Assembly: GCA_945910005.1 (NCBI GenBank)
Contig: OX246748.1
Location: forward strand, 13,820,929 to 13,884,928
From: Isoperla grammatica
Lineage: Eukaryota > Arthropoda > Insecta > Plecoptera > Perlodidae
Direction: 5' to 3'
DNA length: 64,000 nt
Numbering within the stretch: the first letter of the stretch is position 1; each line of letters starts with the position of its first letter. Made by a program: the position numbers and the translations under genes. Of the stretch, positions 1 through 11,500 are shown piece after piece. The notes beneath the pieces are model-generated. The model was given only the letters and a program-made list of their open reading frames with translations. It ran no database searches and had not been told where the DNA came from.

Positions 1-139
1 ATTTTTATTTAAGATTTTGGGAGGGTGAGCCTGGGTCAATTTTGTACGAGTTTCCTTAAAATACAACAGAGGGTAATGGTGGAGAAGATGTGCTTGCTTA
101 ACTAGCCTACATTATTGATAGCACCCATCTAACCCCTAA

Positions 140-1115
140 AAATAAAGACTAAACCTACGTTAAAAGTCTTATTGTACTAATAACATCTACTACTAGTTCC
201 CAGGGACAGTTTTGTTCAAGGTTATGAAACAGGGAACTGTATGGGAACTGTCTACTTGTCATTCTATTTAATCGCTGGTCCTCAAATTATAAAGTATAAA
301 CTAAACCTAAATGATACCTTAAGATATTTATAATAATAACATTTACTAATAGTTCCCAGGGACAGTTTTGTTCAAGGCTTTGAAACAGGGAACTGTATGG
401 GAACTGTCTACGGGCTGTTAATTGCCATTCTAATTATTCGCTGGTCCTCAAATTATAAAGTAACCTAGTCCAGGGTTGCCACCAAGTCAATTTTTTTATC
501 CTTGAAAGAAACTAAAAAAATCCTGAGAAATCCTTGAAAACAGTTATATTCAGCATTAGCATATTATAACTGCAAAGGAATGTTACAAATTTTCAGGTTT
601 CATGCCAAAATATGTTATGCCAGCCTGATTTTCGAGAATCTAGTCAACATTACGTGCAGAAACGCATAAGAATCGGAATTTTCTTCGAATATATTTTAAC
701 GTTTTACTTTTACTCACCATAACTACCACTTGCGGGAAATGTTATGCAGTCACTTATGTTTATTTTTACTAGTACCTGATGTTCTTTTACTGTCTACATT
801 GCTTTTTTAGCTGAATTTTTAAAAATGTATTAATTTAATGTATTTTTTAAAGACAGTAGAAAATCCTAAGATTTTGCCCAAAATCCTGTTATCCTTGAGA
901 CACTCTAAAAATCCTGAGAAAAGGATAAAATCCTTGAAAGTGGCAACCCTGACCTAGTCCTAAATGATGCCTTATGATACTTATACATAATACTAACAAC
1001 ATCTACTAATAGTTCCCAGGGACAGTTTTGTTCAAGGCTTTGAAACAGGGAACTGTATGGGAACTGTCTACGGGCTGTTACTTGCCATTTTCGAGATCCA
1101 TATAATATTGTCATT
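140..1115. repeat. Tandem repeat of about 160 bp, three copies, split by a hAT MITE
   Basis: The unit contains AGTTCCCAGGGACAGTTTTG, AAACAGGGAACTGTATGGGA and CTGGTCCTCAAATTATAAAG. Copies start near 140, 300 and 955; the core AGTTCCC is at 195, 351 and 1011. The 471-951 MITE separates copies two and three. Diverged single copies of the core occur at about 1402-1480 and 3652-3730, so the repeat is also dispersed. Confidence 0.8.
471..951. mobile_element. hAT-type MITE, 481 bp
   Basis: Termini CAGGGTTGCCAC and GTGGCAACCCTG are perfect inverted repeats flanked by the 8-bp duplication ACCTAGTC (463-470 and 952-959), as expected for hAT elements. The subterminal TCCTTGAAA and ATCCTGAGAAA motifs are repeated near both ends. 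It has no coding capacity and sits in the middle of a tandem array. Confidence 0.9.
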
Positions 1116-2666
1116 GTGGTATTAAATCAAAATACCATAACACTAAAACCAGAGCTACATTACTGTAATTTATGGAGATCCGAGAAAATCACAACATTGT
1201 TTGGTTTTATCGCACACTAGTTCGAAAGGGAAGAAGTAGGTATTGCCTTCTTCACATTCAACATCAATGCTGATGTAAAGAAAAAAACAAATGCCATCGT
1301 ATTACGACAGGATTTTGTTTTCTTTTAATTTTGACTATTTCCGAAAAGTAACGTTACTGCAGTTGTGATTTCGACGTATCGGTATTTAATTCTAAATACT
1401 AATAGTTCCTAGTGACAAATATATTTCATGACTGAATTAGTGATTTGTATTGGAACTGTCTAAGCGGCTGCCGAATTGCCAATAGTTTAGAGGGGATTAC
1501 CCCTGTATATGTCTAGTATACACACACACTGAATAAAAATAAGACAAAAATAATATACAAATTCCCCCTCTCTCTTTCACACACTCTCTCACACACAAGC
1601 TCGCTATAAGTGAACTCAAGTCATTCAACTCAACACAGTCATATAAGTCAGCTTTTTGCTAGTAAAATGTGAAACACTTTGAAACGTTCATACTCGAAAC
1701 AACATATACCGGTACACTACTTAACATGTAATCTAGATTAGAAGGAAACTTAAGTAGAATAATTGGCGGTCTCCCGTGAAACGACTAGGCGATCGCGTCA
1801 GGTACGCCACGTTATTACGAGCGAAAACATCGCCACATCCACACGATGGTGACGTCTCATCTAAACGTATTTGGACAAGGTTATCAGTCAAGGTCAGACT
1901 GATTAAGTTAGTGAATCTAGTACCAATACAAACGTTTTGCATTGTCCTTTCCTTCACCGACATTTTTCCGCAGTCAACACAATTTTCAATTACTACTGTA
2001 ATTACTACTGTAACAACTTTTGACAATCTATAATCTATCACAAGAAAACATTCAAAATAGTCAACACATACTGTTTAGTTGGTTATGGCATGAAATATAC
2101 ATAATTAGATTGAATTAAAGATTTTAATAATAAGATTAATAAAACTTTAATTAATGATTGTTTTTAATTAATTTTTTGTCTGGCAAAATAAATTTTGTGT
2201 GGTCAAGTTCCAGTCTTTGGGTAATAACACCAGAAAGTTTATAAAAAATACTTTAAGGTAAATATGAATCAGTAGGTTGTTTTACTCGTTTGTATTGTGA
2301 CATTTATTAATGATACAAAATACCCTTGTCAAGTCCACCCAGCTGTGAGGCTTCTGGCTCCAACGGTGAATTCGCTCGTAATACGTTGCGACCCTGGGAG
2401 CTCGCTAGTCGAGCTCACTTCACGTGCTCTAAACTGAATGTCATCGAACATACCCAAGCGCACAAGCAGCTCAGTAAGGAAACTAGGCATAGAAACAACT
2501 TGGCCAATAACTGTGGGGGTCTGCTAAGTTTTCATGGCTATCAGAAAAAAATTGTATTTTAACAAGTTTGGACTCCTTAGTCCGTGCAACTATTATAGTG
2601 AAACTTCCTTTGTACGTTTTCGAGGGACCCGAGACAAAAAAACGTGGTAACGGGAAAAACGCAAGG
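1116..2666. other. Gene-free stretch
   Basis: Contains a CT/CA-rich patch (1560-1600) and a block open in both orientations (1733-2041) without recognisable protein features. Otherwise AT-rich intergenic sequence. Confidence 0.5.
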
Positions 2667-3095
2667 TGGCTCGTTGGTCCAGTGGTTAGCATCCCTGCTT
2701 CCAATGCAGAAGGTCCCGGGTTCAAATCCCACTTCAGGCAGAAGTTTTTTTAACTTCTAATGTGGATTCAATTCCATTACTTCTTGGCTTAGAAATAAGT
2801 AAACGGTGACTTTGGAGCCGTCCTAGCAACGAAGCACTCAATAAATTCAAAGTTGTTCTGAATCGGCCTTGTTGATTCTGGCATCTATCCGCAGGTGTTC
2901 GCACTGTCCGATCAATGATTCATATGTTTCGTATTTAAAATATCGATCTTTGATTGGTTATCGCTCACTCGTCGATTGTGTTCGAAGCCTACAGGGTTGG
3001 TTTAGTTACTTTAAATTTAAGTCCCCCACTGCAAATCAGTTTAGTTACTGAGTGGGTAGACTCTAAATGTGAATTTATTTTATTTATTTTATTTA
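2667..3095 (+). mobile_element. tRNA-derived SINE, full-length copy 1
   Basis: The 5' end resembles a tRNA: A-box TGGTCCAGTGG (2675-2685), a CTGC-TTCCAAT-GCAG arm whose loop would place CCA (Trp) as anticodon, and B-box GGTTCAAATCC (2719-2729). A 350-bp body follows, with GGTGACTTTGGAGCCGTCCT and AAGTCCCCCACTGCAAATCA, ending in a TTTATTTTATTT tail. A RNA polymerase III promoter is therefore built in. Confidence 0.85.
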
Positions 3096-6000
3096 TATAC
3101 TTCAAATTTGTCTTTTCATACATTTCTAACACTTAACCATAGGATATGACAAAGGAATTATCTAAAATCTTGATAAGGCTCTTATAATGGTGTATAATTT
3201 AGCCTCTGCCTACCAAGCCGCTCTTGTTGACATAACATTCCTCCCTCTCTGACACCATGCTATCTGAGAAGGGTCGTAAGCGAGGCCCGGCGACCAAGGT
3301 CACGCAGCTAGGCAGGCTGTGATGACGTAACCCAACATTTTTTTCGAGGTGGGTTGTAAAAAACTCTAGTGGGTGAAAATATTGCTTTCAATACTTAGTG
3401 AGGAGCAGAGCACAGCTACATTGGTGGGACAGTATATCGTAACGAGGAGCGGAGGAATGTCTAGGAAGTCTGTTGTGTCACTCTCAACAGGTGTTTACAC
3501 TACACTAGTTCCCGCACCCCGTGAACCCACTGAGCAAGCCCCTCGCCTCAACTTGTATGAACGATGACACCCAGCGATTATCACCTGTCGAATTACAACT
3601 AGTACTAAAATAACTATACAATGTCAATAACACACACCTAAATTAATTTTTACTAATAGTTCCCAGTGACAAGATTTCTTTCATGTTTCGAAAGTAAATA
3701 ATGTTTTGGAACTGTCTACGGTTTTAGTAGTCGGTTTGAGTCTTCTTTCGAGAGTTCACCTCTCGGTTTCTTATGTTATATAGCCTATATATTCTACGTC
3801 TCTACAAACATATTTACACATGTATCAGGTATAATCAAGGAAGGCCAACAGTTTACCTCAACATTCGTTATGTAGGCACGCGAATATGCAGAGACGACAC
3901 TACTGCATGTCAAGCCACCGAATTGTTACCCACACGACAGTTTGGAAGGAAATCCTGTCCAAAGATCGTTGGTGACTCACTAGTTATACATACACGCTTC
4001 CTAGTGCTCGTGGCTTTATGCTGTCCATTTGTAAGGCATGCCAACACTAACTGTGCACCACGGAAGACGGTACTTACAGTATTAAAACTGGGTAAGTGGA
4101 CCTCTTCGCTTCGGCTAAACTATTGATCTTCCTCTCATTTACCAATATTCTAATTGATTGAAATAACTATAGACATCCTATATTTTGTACAACTATTACT
4201 AACTATTGTACTAGTAACAATGTTGTTGCTACCAGTACCTACATTTTGAAAGTATGACGAGTGCTGAAGTTCAGGCCCTAGTTTTAGAGCTCACTATGAG
4301 TCTTCTTATTTACACAAATATACATCTGCACGAAGCTACCGACAATGTACCGCATCGATCCGCGTAATTTAGTAAGCTCCAGACATGCGTGATATAAACG
4401 TCGTAAACCACTCTCGATGGGATTGTGCCAACCAACGTGACCGATAGGTTGTGTCGTGAAGAGCGGGATTGTACGAAGCTTACGGTCCTCAACGATTCAA
4501 GCACGCAATAATATCAGTACGTAAAATGAAAAAAATACACGAACAAGAACCACGGTCATAAACAGCAAACGGTCGTTAAAGTGCGGACATTTTCGAGAGC
4601 TCCTCTCTCTTCCTCAGGCACGAGATGGAACTGAGGAAGACAGCAGAGTTCTCGAAAATGTCCGCTGACTGTTCTTCGTTTGAGGTTTAAGACCCTTGGT
4701 TTCAACAACAACAGTTTTGTATCGCTCCTTCTTACAGCTAGAGGTCTCGCATTGTCGTGAAGAGCGAGATTGGACACAGTCAGAAGTCAACAGTCGGAAG
4801 TCTGTTGCTGACAGGTGCACTTGTCACAGTAAAATAAAATGCAGCCATGCATTTCAACTCTCCTTATATTACCGGTAATGTAATTATATAGGGATATATT
4901 TTAATTTAAGGCATTGTTGTTGGTTTTTCATAGAGCATACAAAATACTATCTGTATGGTTTCCAGTGAGATTCGTGATATGGTATTGATTGTTATTGATA
5001 ACATGTAGTTCATGGCTTTGTAGATATTTCTAGAATGGCTAGGTTCTAGATTTAGGCTACTACAACTGCAAATGTATGTACGGCCAAATTAGTAAGCACT
5101 TAACCTAGTAGCTATGCATCAATACATTGAATTACTTTTGTTTTAATACTAAGCATTAATGTTTGCTAACACAAGCTAAAAAAGAACAGCTGCCTTTGCA
5201 AGCGTAGTAAAATACGTAATAAGTAAAACAAACCACAGGTTCTATTTAACCAACAGAAGCAGACCTAACTATAAGTAACAAGTTACATAGATAAGAACGG
5301 CAGGCCCGTAACAATAGGTAATTGTAATTGACTGTGATTTTAAGAACCAACACTTGTTTGTTGTTCATTGCGAACCCGATGCAACAAGTATGAACAAGTG
5401 GTAGTGTGGTAGGTACGTGTATTTAATTAACTTGTGTTAACTTTTAATTGATAACTATAGTTTAAGGTGTCCTGAAACAACATTGCGGATGCATTCGTTA
5501 TAGAAAAGTTATTTGTGCCAATCAATGATCGGTATTTGAAATTGCGACTCACCAGTTGGTTCGAACTGCTAGTATATGACGAAAGCAACAATCAGTAAGG
5601 TTGCTTTAGGAGTGTAGTGATATTGCACCTAGCTACATATTGCAAAATTAATAAACAGTAAAATAGATGCAGACAGTAGAAAACCGTGATTTTAAAATGC
5701 ACGCGACGGTGGGCAATTTCAAAATAATGAGTCGAGGTACGAGTTTTTGCGTTCTGAATTCTGATGAACGCTCGATAGTTTTGAATGAGAGGAAACCACA
5801 CCGCGAGAGATTACTTCCGGCAAGTAGGCAAGTGTACTTGGTATACAAGGCACCAGGTCACGTGCATCATTCCCCGGCTCTCTATTGTCCGCTGCTCCTA
5901 GTTGGAAGTACGGTATCGATAAACAAGTAGGTTCAACCGGAATCCAAACTAATGGCTAATAAACACATACAACAGTACAGTACAATGATCGTTACACGAA

Positions 6001-8508
6001 ATTTAGACCGCCATGTCTTCTTAAAAATGTTCGTCCCAGGTCCACATCTACCAGATGATGTAGGCCTACCTCCAGCATTGCCACTCATTCGAGGCTCGCA
6101 CGCTTTGTATGCACGTAGACAAGAACAGGACGAACATTAGAAAAACAGACATGTTGCCTTGATAGTTTTACTACTTTTAACATGAAGATTGACATAGTAC
6201 ATGAATGTAGTTATTTTGAAGAATATTGTGAAAAACTATTATTTGCCTACACCTACTGCTCTTTACATAAACTCATTTCCAACACGCGGGAGTCAAACTA
6301 TCTAGGCTTCCCTCAATAGACTATGTCAATATTATACATCTTGAAGAACTTTAATATCAATGGCCTGATAGGGTTTGACGTTTGTGTGTTACAAAGTACG
6401 TACAGAGTATTGTGGCAGCGGGACTTTTAGTGCATTTCCGTGTTAATTTGAATGGGAGTATGGGAAACTTTTAGGGATTAGTTGCCTTTTTTGGAACAAG
6501 CCTTGTGCATGAAACTGCCTATAAATATTTAATATTTATAGTTACGTATTTACTACTGCTTCACAAGAATAACTGATAAGATATTGAATGGCCTCTGGGC
6601 CATGATAAAATGAACATTCTGGAACATGCTGATATTATGACAAAGGTACATAGGCCTACGTGAAATTCGAATAAATAAAAAAATTAAATAATGGCCAACT
6701 CGAGTTAAAAATAGGTTTTCTCAGACAATAACCTTAAAAAATGAAATGACCTAGCTGCCGAGTACATCGTTTAACACCAAATAATAACAATACCTATTTA
6801 TTAAAATGTTTAGATGACTAATTTCAATATACAAAAACAGGAGTATTGTCTACAAATATGTAGTTGTAGCCTATGCTTGTAAGCTGAAAAAAACAAAACA
6901 AGTGTCCACATAGCTATATAGTAGTTAAATTTAGTAGCTTAGATATATATTCTTTATGTTCCAGCTAACATTCTGCAATATCAGTTTACCCGTCAGCTTG
7001 ATTAAAATATGTTTGGATGGGGGAAGGAGGAGCTATTGCACATGATGGTGTGAACAAACAATCAAACCCTACCAGGTGTTACACCATAAATTTAAAAGAC
7101 AACATTCATTGTCACACATGTCAAATAGCATTCAGCGACCAAGAGATTAGAATTATTCATGGGTTGAGAATTCCACAAAAAAATGTACAATGTATTAAAA
7201 ATAATGTGTGCGCGCGTGCGCATTTGTTACCACGGCTGTTTATGCCTGACCTTGAGCAGGGCAAGTCCCTCTGGTGAGAGCGAGACGCTCCGTCCCTCCG
7301 TAAAACCTACAAAGGCTGTGTGAATCGTTTATAAACTCAACGGAACACTAGAAATGTAAATTTCTCGTCATATTTTCGCAAAACAATCAGTTATCTCAAA
7401 CAAATCGAAATAGTAAATGTACTTAGTGCCACTTTGGTCCATTTTAGGCCTACACCCTTTAGTCGTACATTAATCCTTTGCGGTAACATTTAGTTGTTTA
7501 CCACTTAGAACCAGTGGCTTTGTCGGCTCGTGAGAAGAACATTTTGGGCTGAATTAGGTGTCCATCGCAAGGGGAATTTTAATTTTAGTTCGGTTTAATG
7601 TTTCAACATTTAAATGGCAACAGCTGTACGACTACCAGTTGTTGTCGAATAACCTCAAAGAGTTCAGAATATTGCAGTTCTGCAATGCCTAGATAAACTT
7701 GTAGATTATGTTTATGGTTAGTTGGTTGGAGCTTTAGTGTACAACATCGTGATTATTATTGCCCGAGTTACGTTAATTATGTTATCCAGCATGATGGTCG
7801 GATAGACCAATTGTGGGCATATGAAATGATGATGTTTATGAGTGCATTTAATGGTGACCACATACTTTGTGGCACTAAGTAACTTTATCGTAATTTTGGC
7901 TACGTGAAATATCCTATCCTACGAGACTTTCCGCCTCATACTTTGAAGCCGATTGCTGAAAATCTTACTTCTCATTATTAAAATCTTAAAACAATTTTGA
8001 AGCGAGCAAAATTAAAGTGATGTTGGTATTCCCAGGAACCTTCACCAAAACCTTCTGCAACGTTAAATATGTATGTATTCATATACTCACAACCAACATA
8101 AAATTGTAAACTATGGAATGGAAGTAAGTACTTATGTAGTATTAATTATTGTTGGTTCACTTAGGCCTACTCAAATATCAAACCTACTCAAAAGATGTGT
8201 TTGTGAATTTTAGCATCAATTGTGGGAATGGCTACGATGTCCTGACATTGTCGTTTCACCCCCTCGATGCTATCGGCGCATTTTTACTTAGCCCTACTGT
8301 GTTATTTATTGCCTTACTTAATTTTCATCGGCAAACTTGGTCCACGCATGAAGTCGAATTCTCGGAATGTATTATTGGGTACGAACCAACTACAAACATC
8401 GTGACGGCGGCCGCAAAACGGGAAAGTGTCGGCCGTCAACTTATATAACAGAACGTGTTCACACTGCCTTTGGTTTAGTGTTTCGAGGAAAACCTTGCGA
8501 CGCGCGAT
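3096..8508. other. Gene-free stretch downstream of claudin-like gene 1
   Basis: Only short unrelated frames, one diverged repeat copy (3652-3730) and the 4581-4666 hairpin are visible. No splice-consistent coding exon was found. The 3' UTR of claudin-like gene 1 must lie in its upper end. Confidence 0.5.
4581..4666. repeat. Inverted repeat, arms of about 35 bp
   Basis: GCGGACATTTTCGAGAGCTC is mirrored by GAGTTCTCGAAAATGTCCGC, and TTCCTCAG by CTGAGGAA nearer the loop. The motif GTCGTGAAGAGCG(G/A)GATTG recurs on either side (4452 and 4754), so a small foldback element or paired insertion is likely. Confidence 0.6.
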
Positions 8509-11500
8509 CTAGACGAAGCCGTTTCTACCGGGGTTCGGATGCATCTGAACCACCAGATTCTGGCTGTGTTCTCTCCGTTCGTAGCACCTTCGAGACTCCT
8601 GGATGAAACAGACAAGACAAATGTTTAGCTCGCAAACAACAAGGCGTGCACACCAGCTGTAGGCCTATCCTATAGCACTTGGTAATCTAGCCGACTTAAA
8701 TTAATGGCATCAAAATTTCCTGTAACTTGGGCATCTATCTAAGAAAGCGGGAGGGGTGGGGTAGGGTCATGTGTTTGAAAATTTTAAGGAATTATTTTCC
8801 CAGTGTAAAGTAGGATACATATTATGTTGAGTATTCAGAAAAGTTACTTTAACCCATTGGCCTATAGTTTGTTTGGAGAAAAATTGTACTAGAGTTTGTA
8901 TTTAAATTGTATAATAAGAACCAAAAACACATGTGCGGTATACACAAAGTACAATATTTATAGTAAAAGTCAACCAAAAATTACATTTTTTTTTTTAATT
9001 TGGTAGGTAATTAGTTTATCTTTGAAAGTTAATCTTTACCTGATGTGCTAGTACTTGTCCTCTGTGAGGAACTTTTTAAAACCAAGTGGCAAGTGCAGCC
9101 TTCAGGCACACAACACATCTTTTTGTTGGTTCAGCCTTCTTCTCTGTTGGAGGGATCTATGCTGGAAAGTGTCCCCGTGCCTTTGCCTGTAGCCGTAGTG
9201 GTGATGGGCCAGCGGACATTCGCCCTCGTGTTTTGTAGGCGGGAAGGGTGACTCGACCTAGCATCTGTTCCACTAAGTTAAGGCAGAAGTCTACGTAAGA
9301 CAGTTTCTTCTTATTTTTTTTTGTTATAAATTGGCATGGCATTGAAAATGCACTTATCCATTATGTAAAAATAGATTTTTTGTATAATTTTACATAACGA
9401 CGCATCACCGGAAATTAAGCGAGCACTTGATCTTGCCTGTCCACCCCTACCATCCCTTGTTATACTCCATGATAACTCGAGGGTTTTTCACAGACTAGTC
9501 AGCATCTCCGCCGCTTCCCTGTTTCAGTACTTACTTTCTACCCCTACGTGTATGGTAGATAACATGTTGACAGGTTTTTTATCCAGCCATTTCAAGGGGA
9601 GCATATTTTTGCTGGTCATACGCTCAGCTTCCCCCGTTTTCAGTTTTTTTTTCAGCAAGCTGACTTTGGCATGTGTTTACGATTTGATCTGATCGTGCCC
9701 ACTGCATTAGTTTTCAGCTCATTTGAAAGTTTTTGAAATAGCAATGGAGAACTCGCCAATTGTCTAGAAACAGTGTGTGACTACCCTAGGTTCACTAAAT
9801 TAGCCATCAAATCAATTACTACTTTCTGGCTTGTGGGCACACCTTCCGCATCATTACCGGTGTATATTTTAAAAGAATGACAATAGCCAGAAAAACTCTC
9901 ACAGAGTTTGTATTATTTTATACCAAACCTGGCTCGCTTCGACGGATTGTATTGGCGATAGCTCAGGCGCCCACGGAACTTCATCAATGATTCATCGATA
10001 GGGAAGTCTCACACATTTTTTTTAATTGCTTACTGGTTACCCCAAGTTAAAATAAACGGGAACTAATTGGTTTCGGCTTAAAAAGTGCATTAACATCGCT
10101 TTAACAGCAAGTCAAAGATATTGCTTTCAAAACACGCTCAGAAACGGACCTGCGCCATCTTGCTCGTGATTAGAAGGTTCTGACGTCATATGTCAGTAAA
10201 CAACAATTTTCTATCATACAAATAGTACTGAAATCCCACCTTTTAGTAGATAATTGCTTTCGTAAGACTTTAATTAAACCAACGTTTATTTCTAGTTAGT
10301 AAATGAACACTGCTCAACATTAATTAACAACAATATGTTAAATAATTGCATTATTTTAAACACGTTTTGGTAAATACTGTATCAAAATGTATTTTCTAAA
10401 GAAAACAGTGGTATAAAAGACATTGTTGTCAAGTCACTGCATCCTAGATATTGTAAAATTTCCAACTTAACATCGTTGGTATTATTAAGAATACTTCAAG
10501 GAGGCAGTTGTTTACATGACATATGACGTCAAGAGCCGTTTTTCAATTACGGAAAAAGAAGTTCCAAATTTCAAACTTAAAATGCTAATAGAATTGGAAA
10601 TATACGCTTCTCAGATATAAAAATTATACCGCCCGTATTTTTAGATAATGATCTTTCATTTTTAGGTGCTTTGAGGAATATTTATTTTTGATGAGACTTC
10701 CCTATTCTAATGTTTTGTTCAGGCGTGTAAAATAATTTGAATTTCTCTCGTTTAAGTAGTCGACAACATATCTTATTTTTGATAGCCTGTCCCTCTCTAC
10801 TACTGCCATACCTGCCAACTTATCAAAACTGAAAATAGGGAGATTTATAAAAAAAGAAACATAGCCCTTATGGTATTGGCGGGCCTATTGCGAAAGTGCA
10901 ATTCATCAAAGACAAAAAGAAGAAAGACAAAAAATAGTTATAAACAGTGAAAAATAGCAATAACAGTGCATGTACCAGGACTGGTTTTGGAGAAAAATTA
11001 CGTGAGTGGGCAGAGTTTGAACTCACTGCACACTGGGCATCAAGATATTGGCGGTCAAGCTTCGAAAAAATTCCAACTTTTAGGTCCGAAAATACGAAAA
11101 TTTACAGTAAAATACTTGAAAATTAAAATCGTACAAAATCTGTGCCAAATTGGGAAATTGGAAAATAAGGTTAAAAATCGGGCATTTCCCGACTAAATCG
11201 GGAAAGTTGGCAGGTATGTACTGCTGTATTATCGGTGAAGTGCAAATATCTGCTGATTGTCCTAAATTGCAAGAGACTCATGGTTTCCGCAAAAATTGGT
11301 GAAGAAAATATTTTTCTTTTGGTCCAGTATGACTGCAATGTGTGCTTTTTATGTTGACCCATCAAGACACACAAAGCAAAGTAAGCCTTGAGCTCAACAG
11401 GGGTGGTTTCAAATTTGTCTGAATACAATTTGCATCTCTAGGCCTACCATCCTGTTGAGCATATTTATTGGTTTCGTTTGCCAAATGAATCCAATAGGCA

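Noticed and set aside
1733..2041. Coding gene with frames on both strands
   Set aside because: No family motif, no splice context and both strands equally open; compositional chance is more likely.
2667..2740. A functional tRNA gene
   Set aside because: A- and B-boxes fit, but the acceptor stem does not close, the same head recurs at 14461 attached to the same 350-bp body, and it ends in a SINE tail.
3773..4126. 117-codon plus-strand frame
   Set aside because: No recognisable domain, rare-codon-like AT bias at the start and no splice or promoter context.
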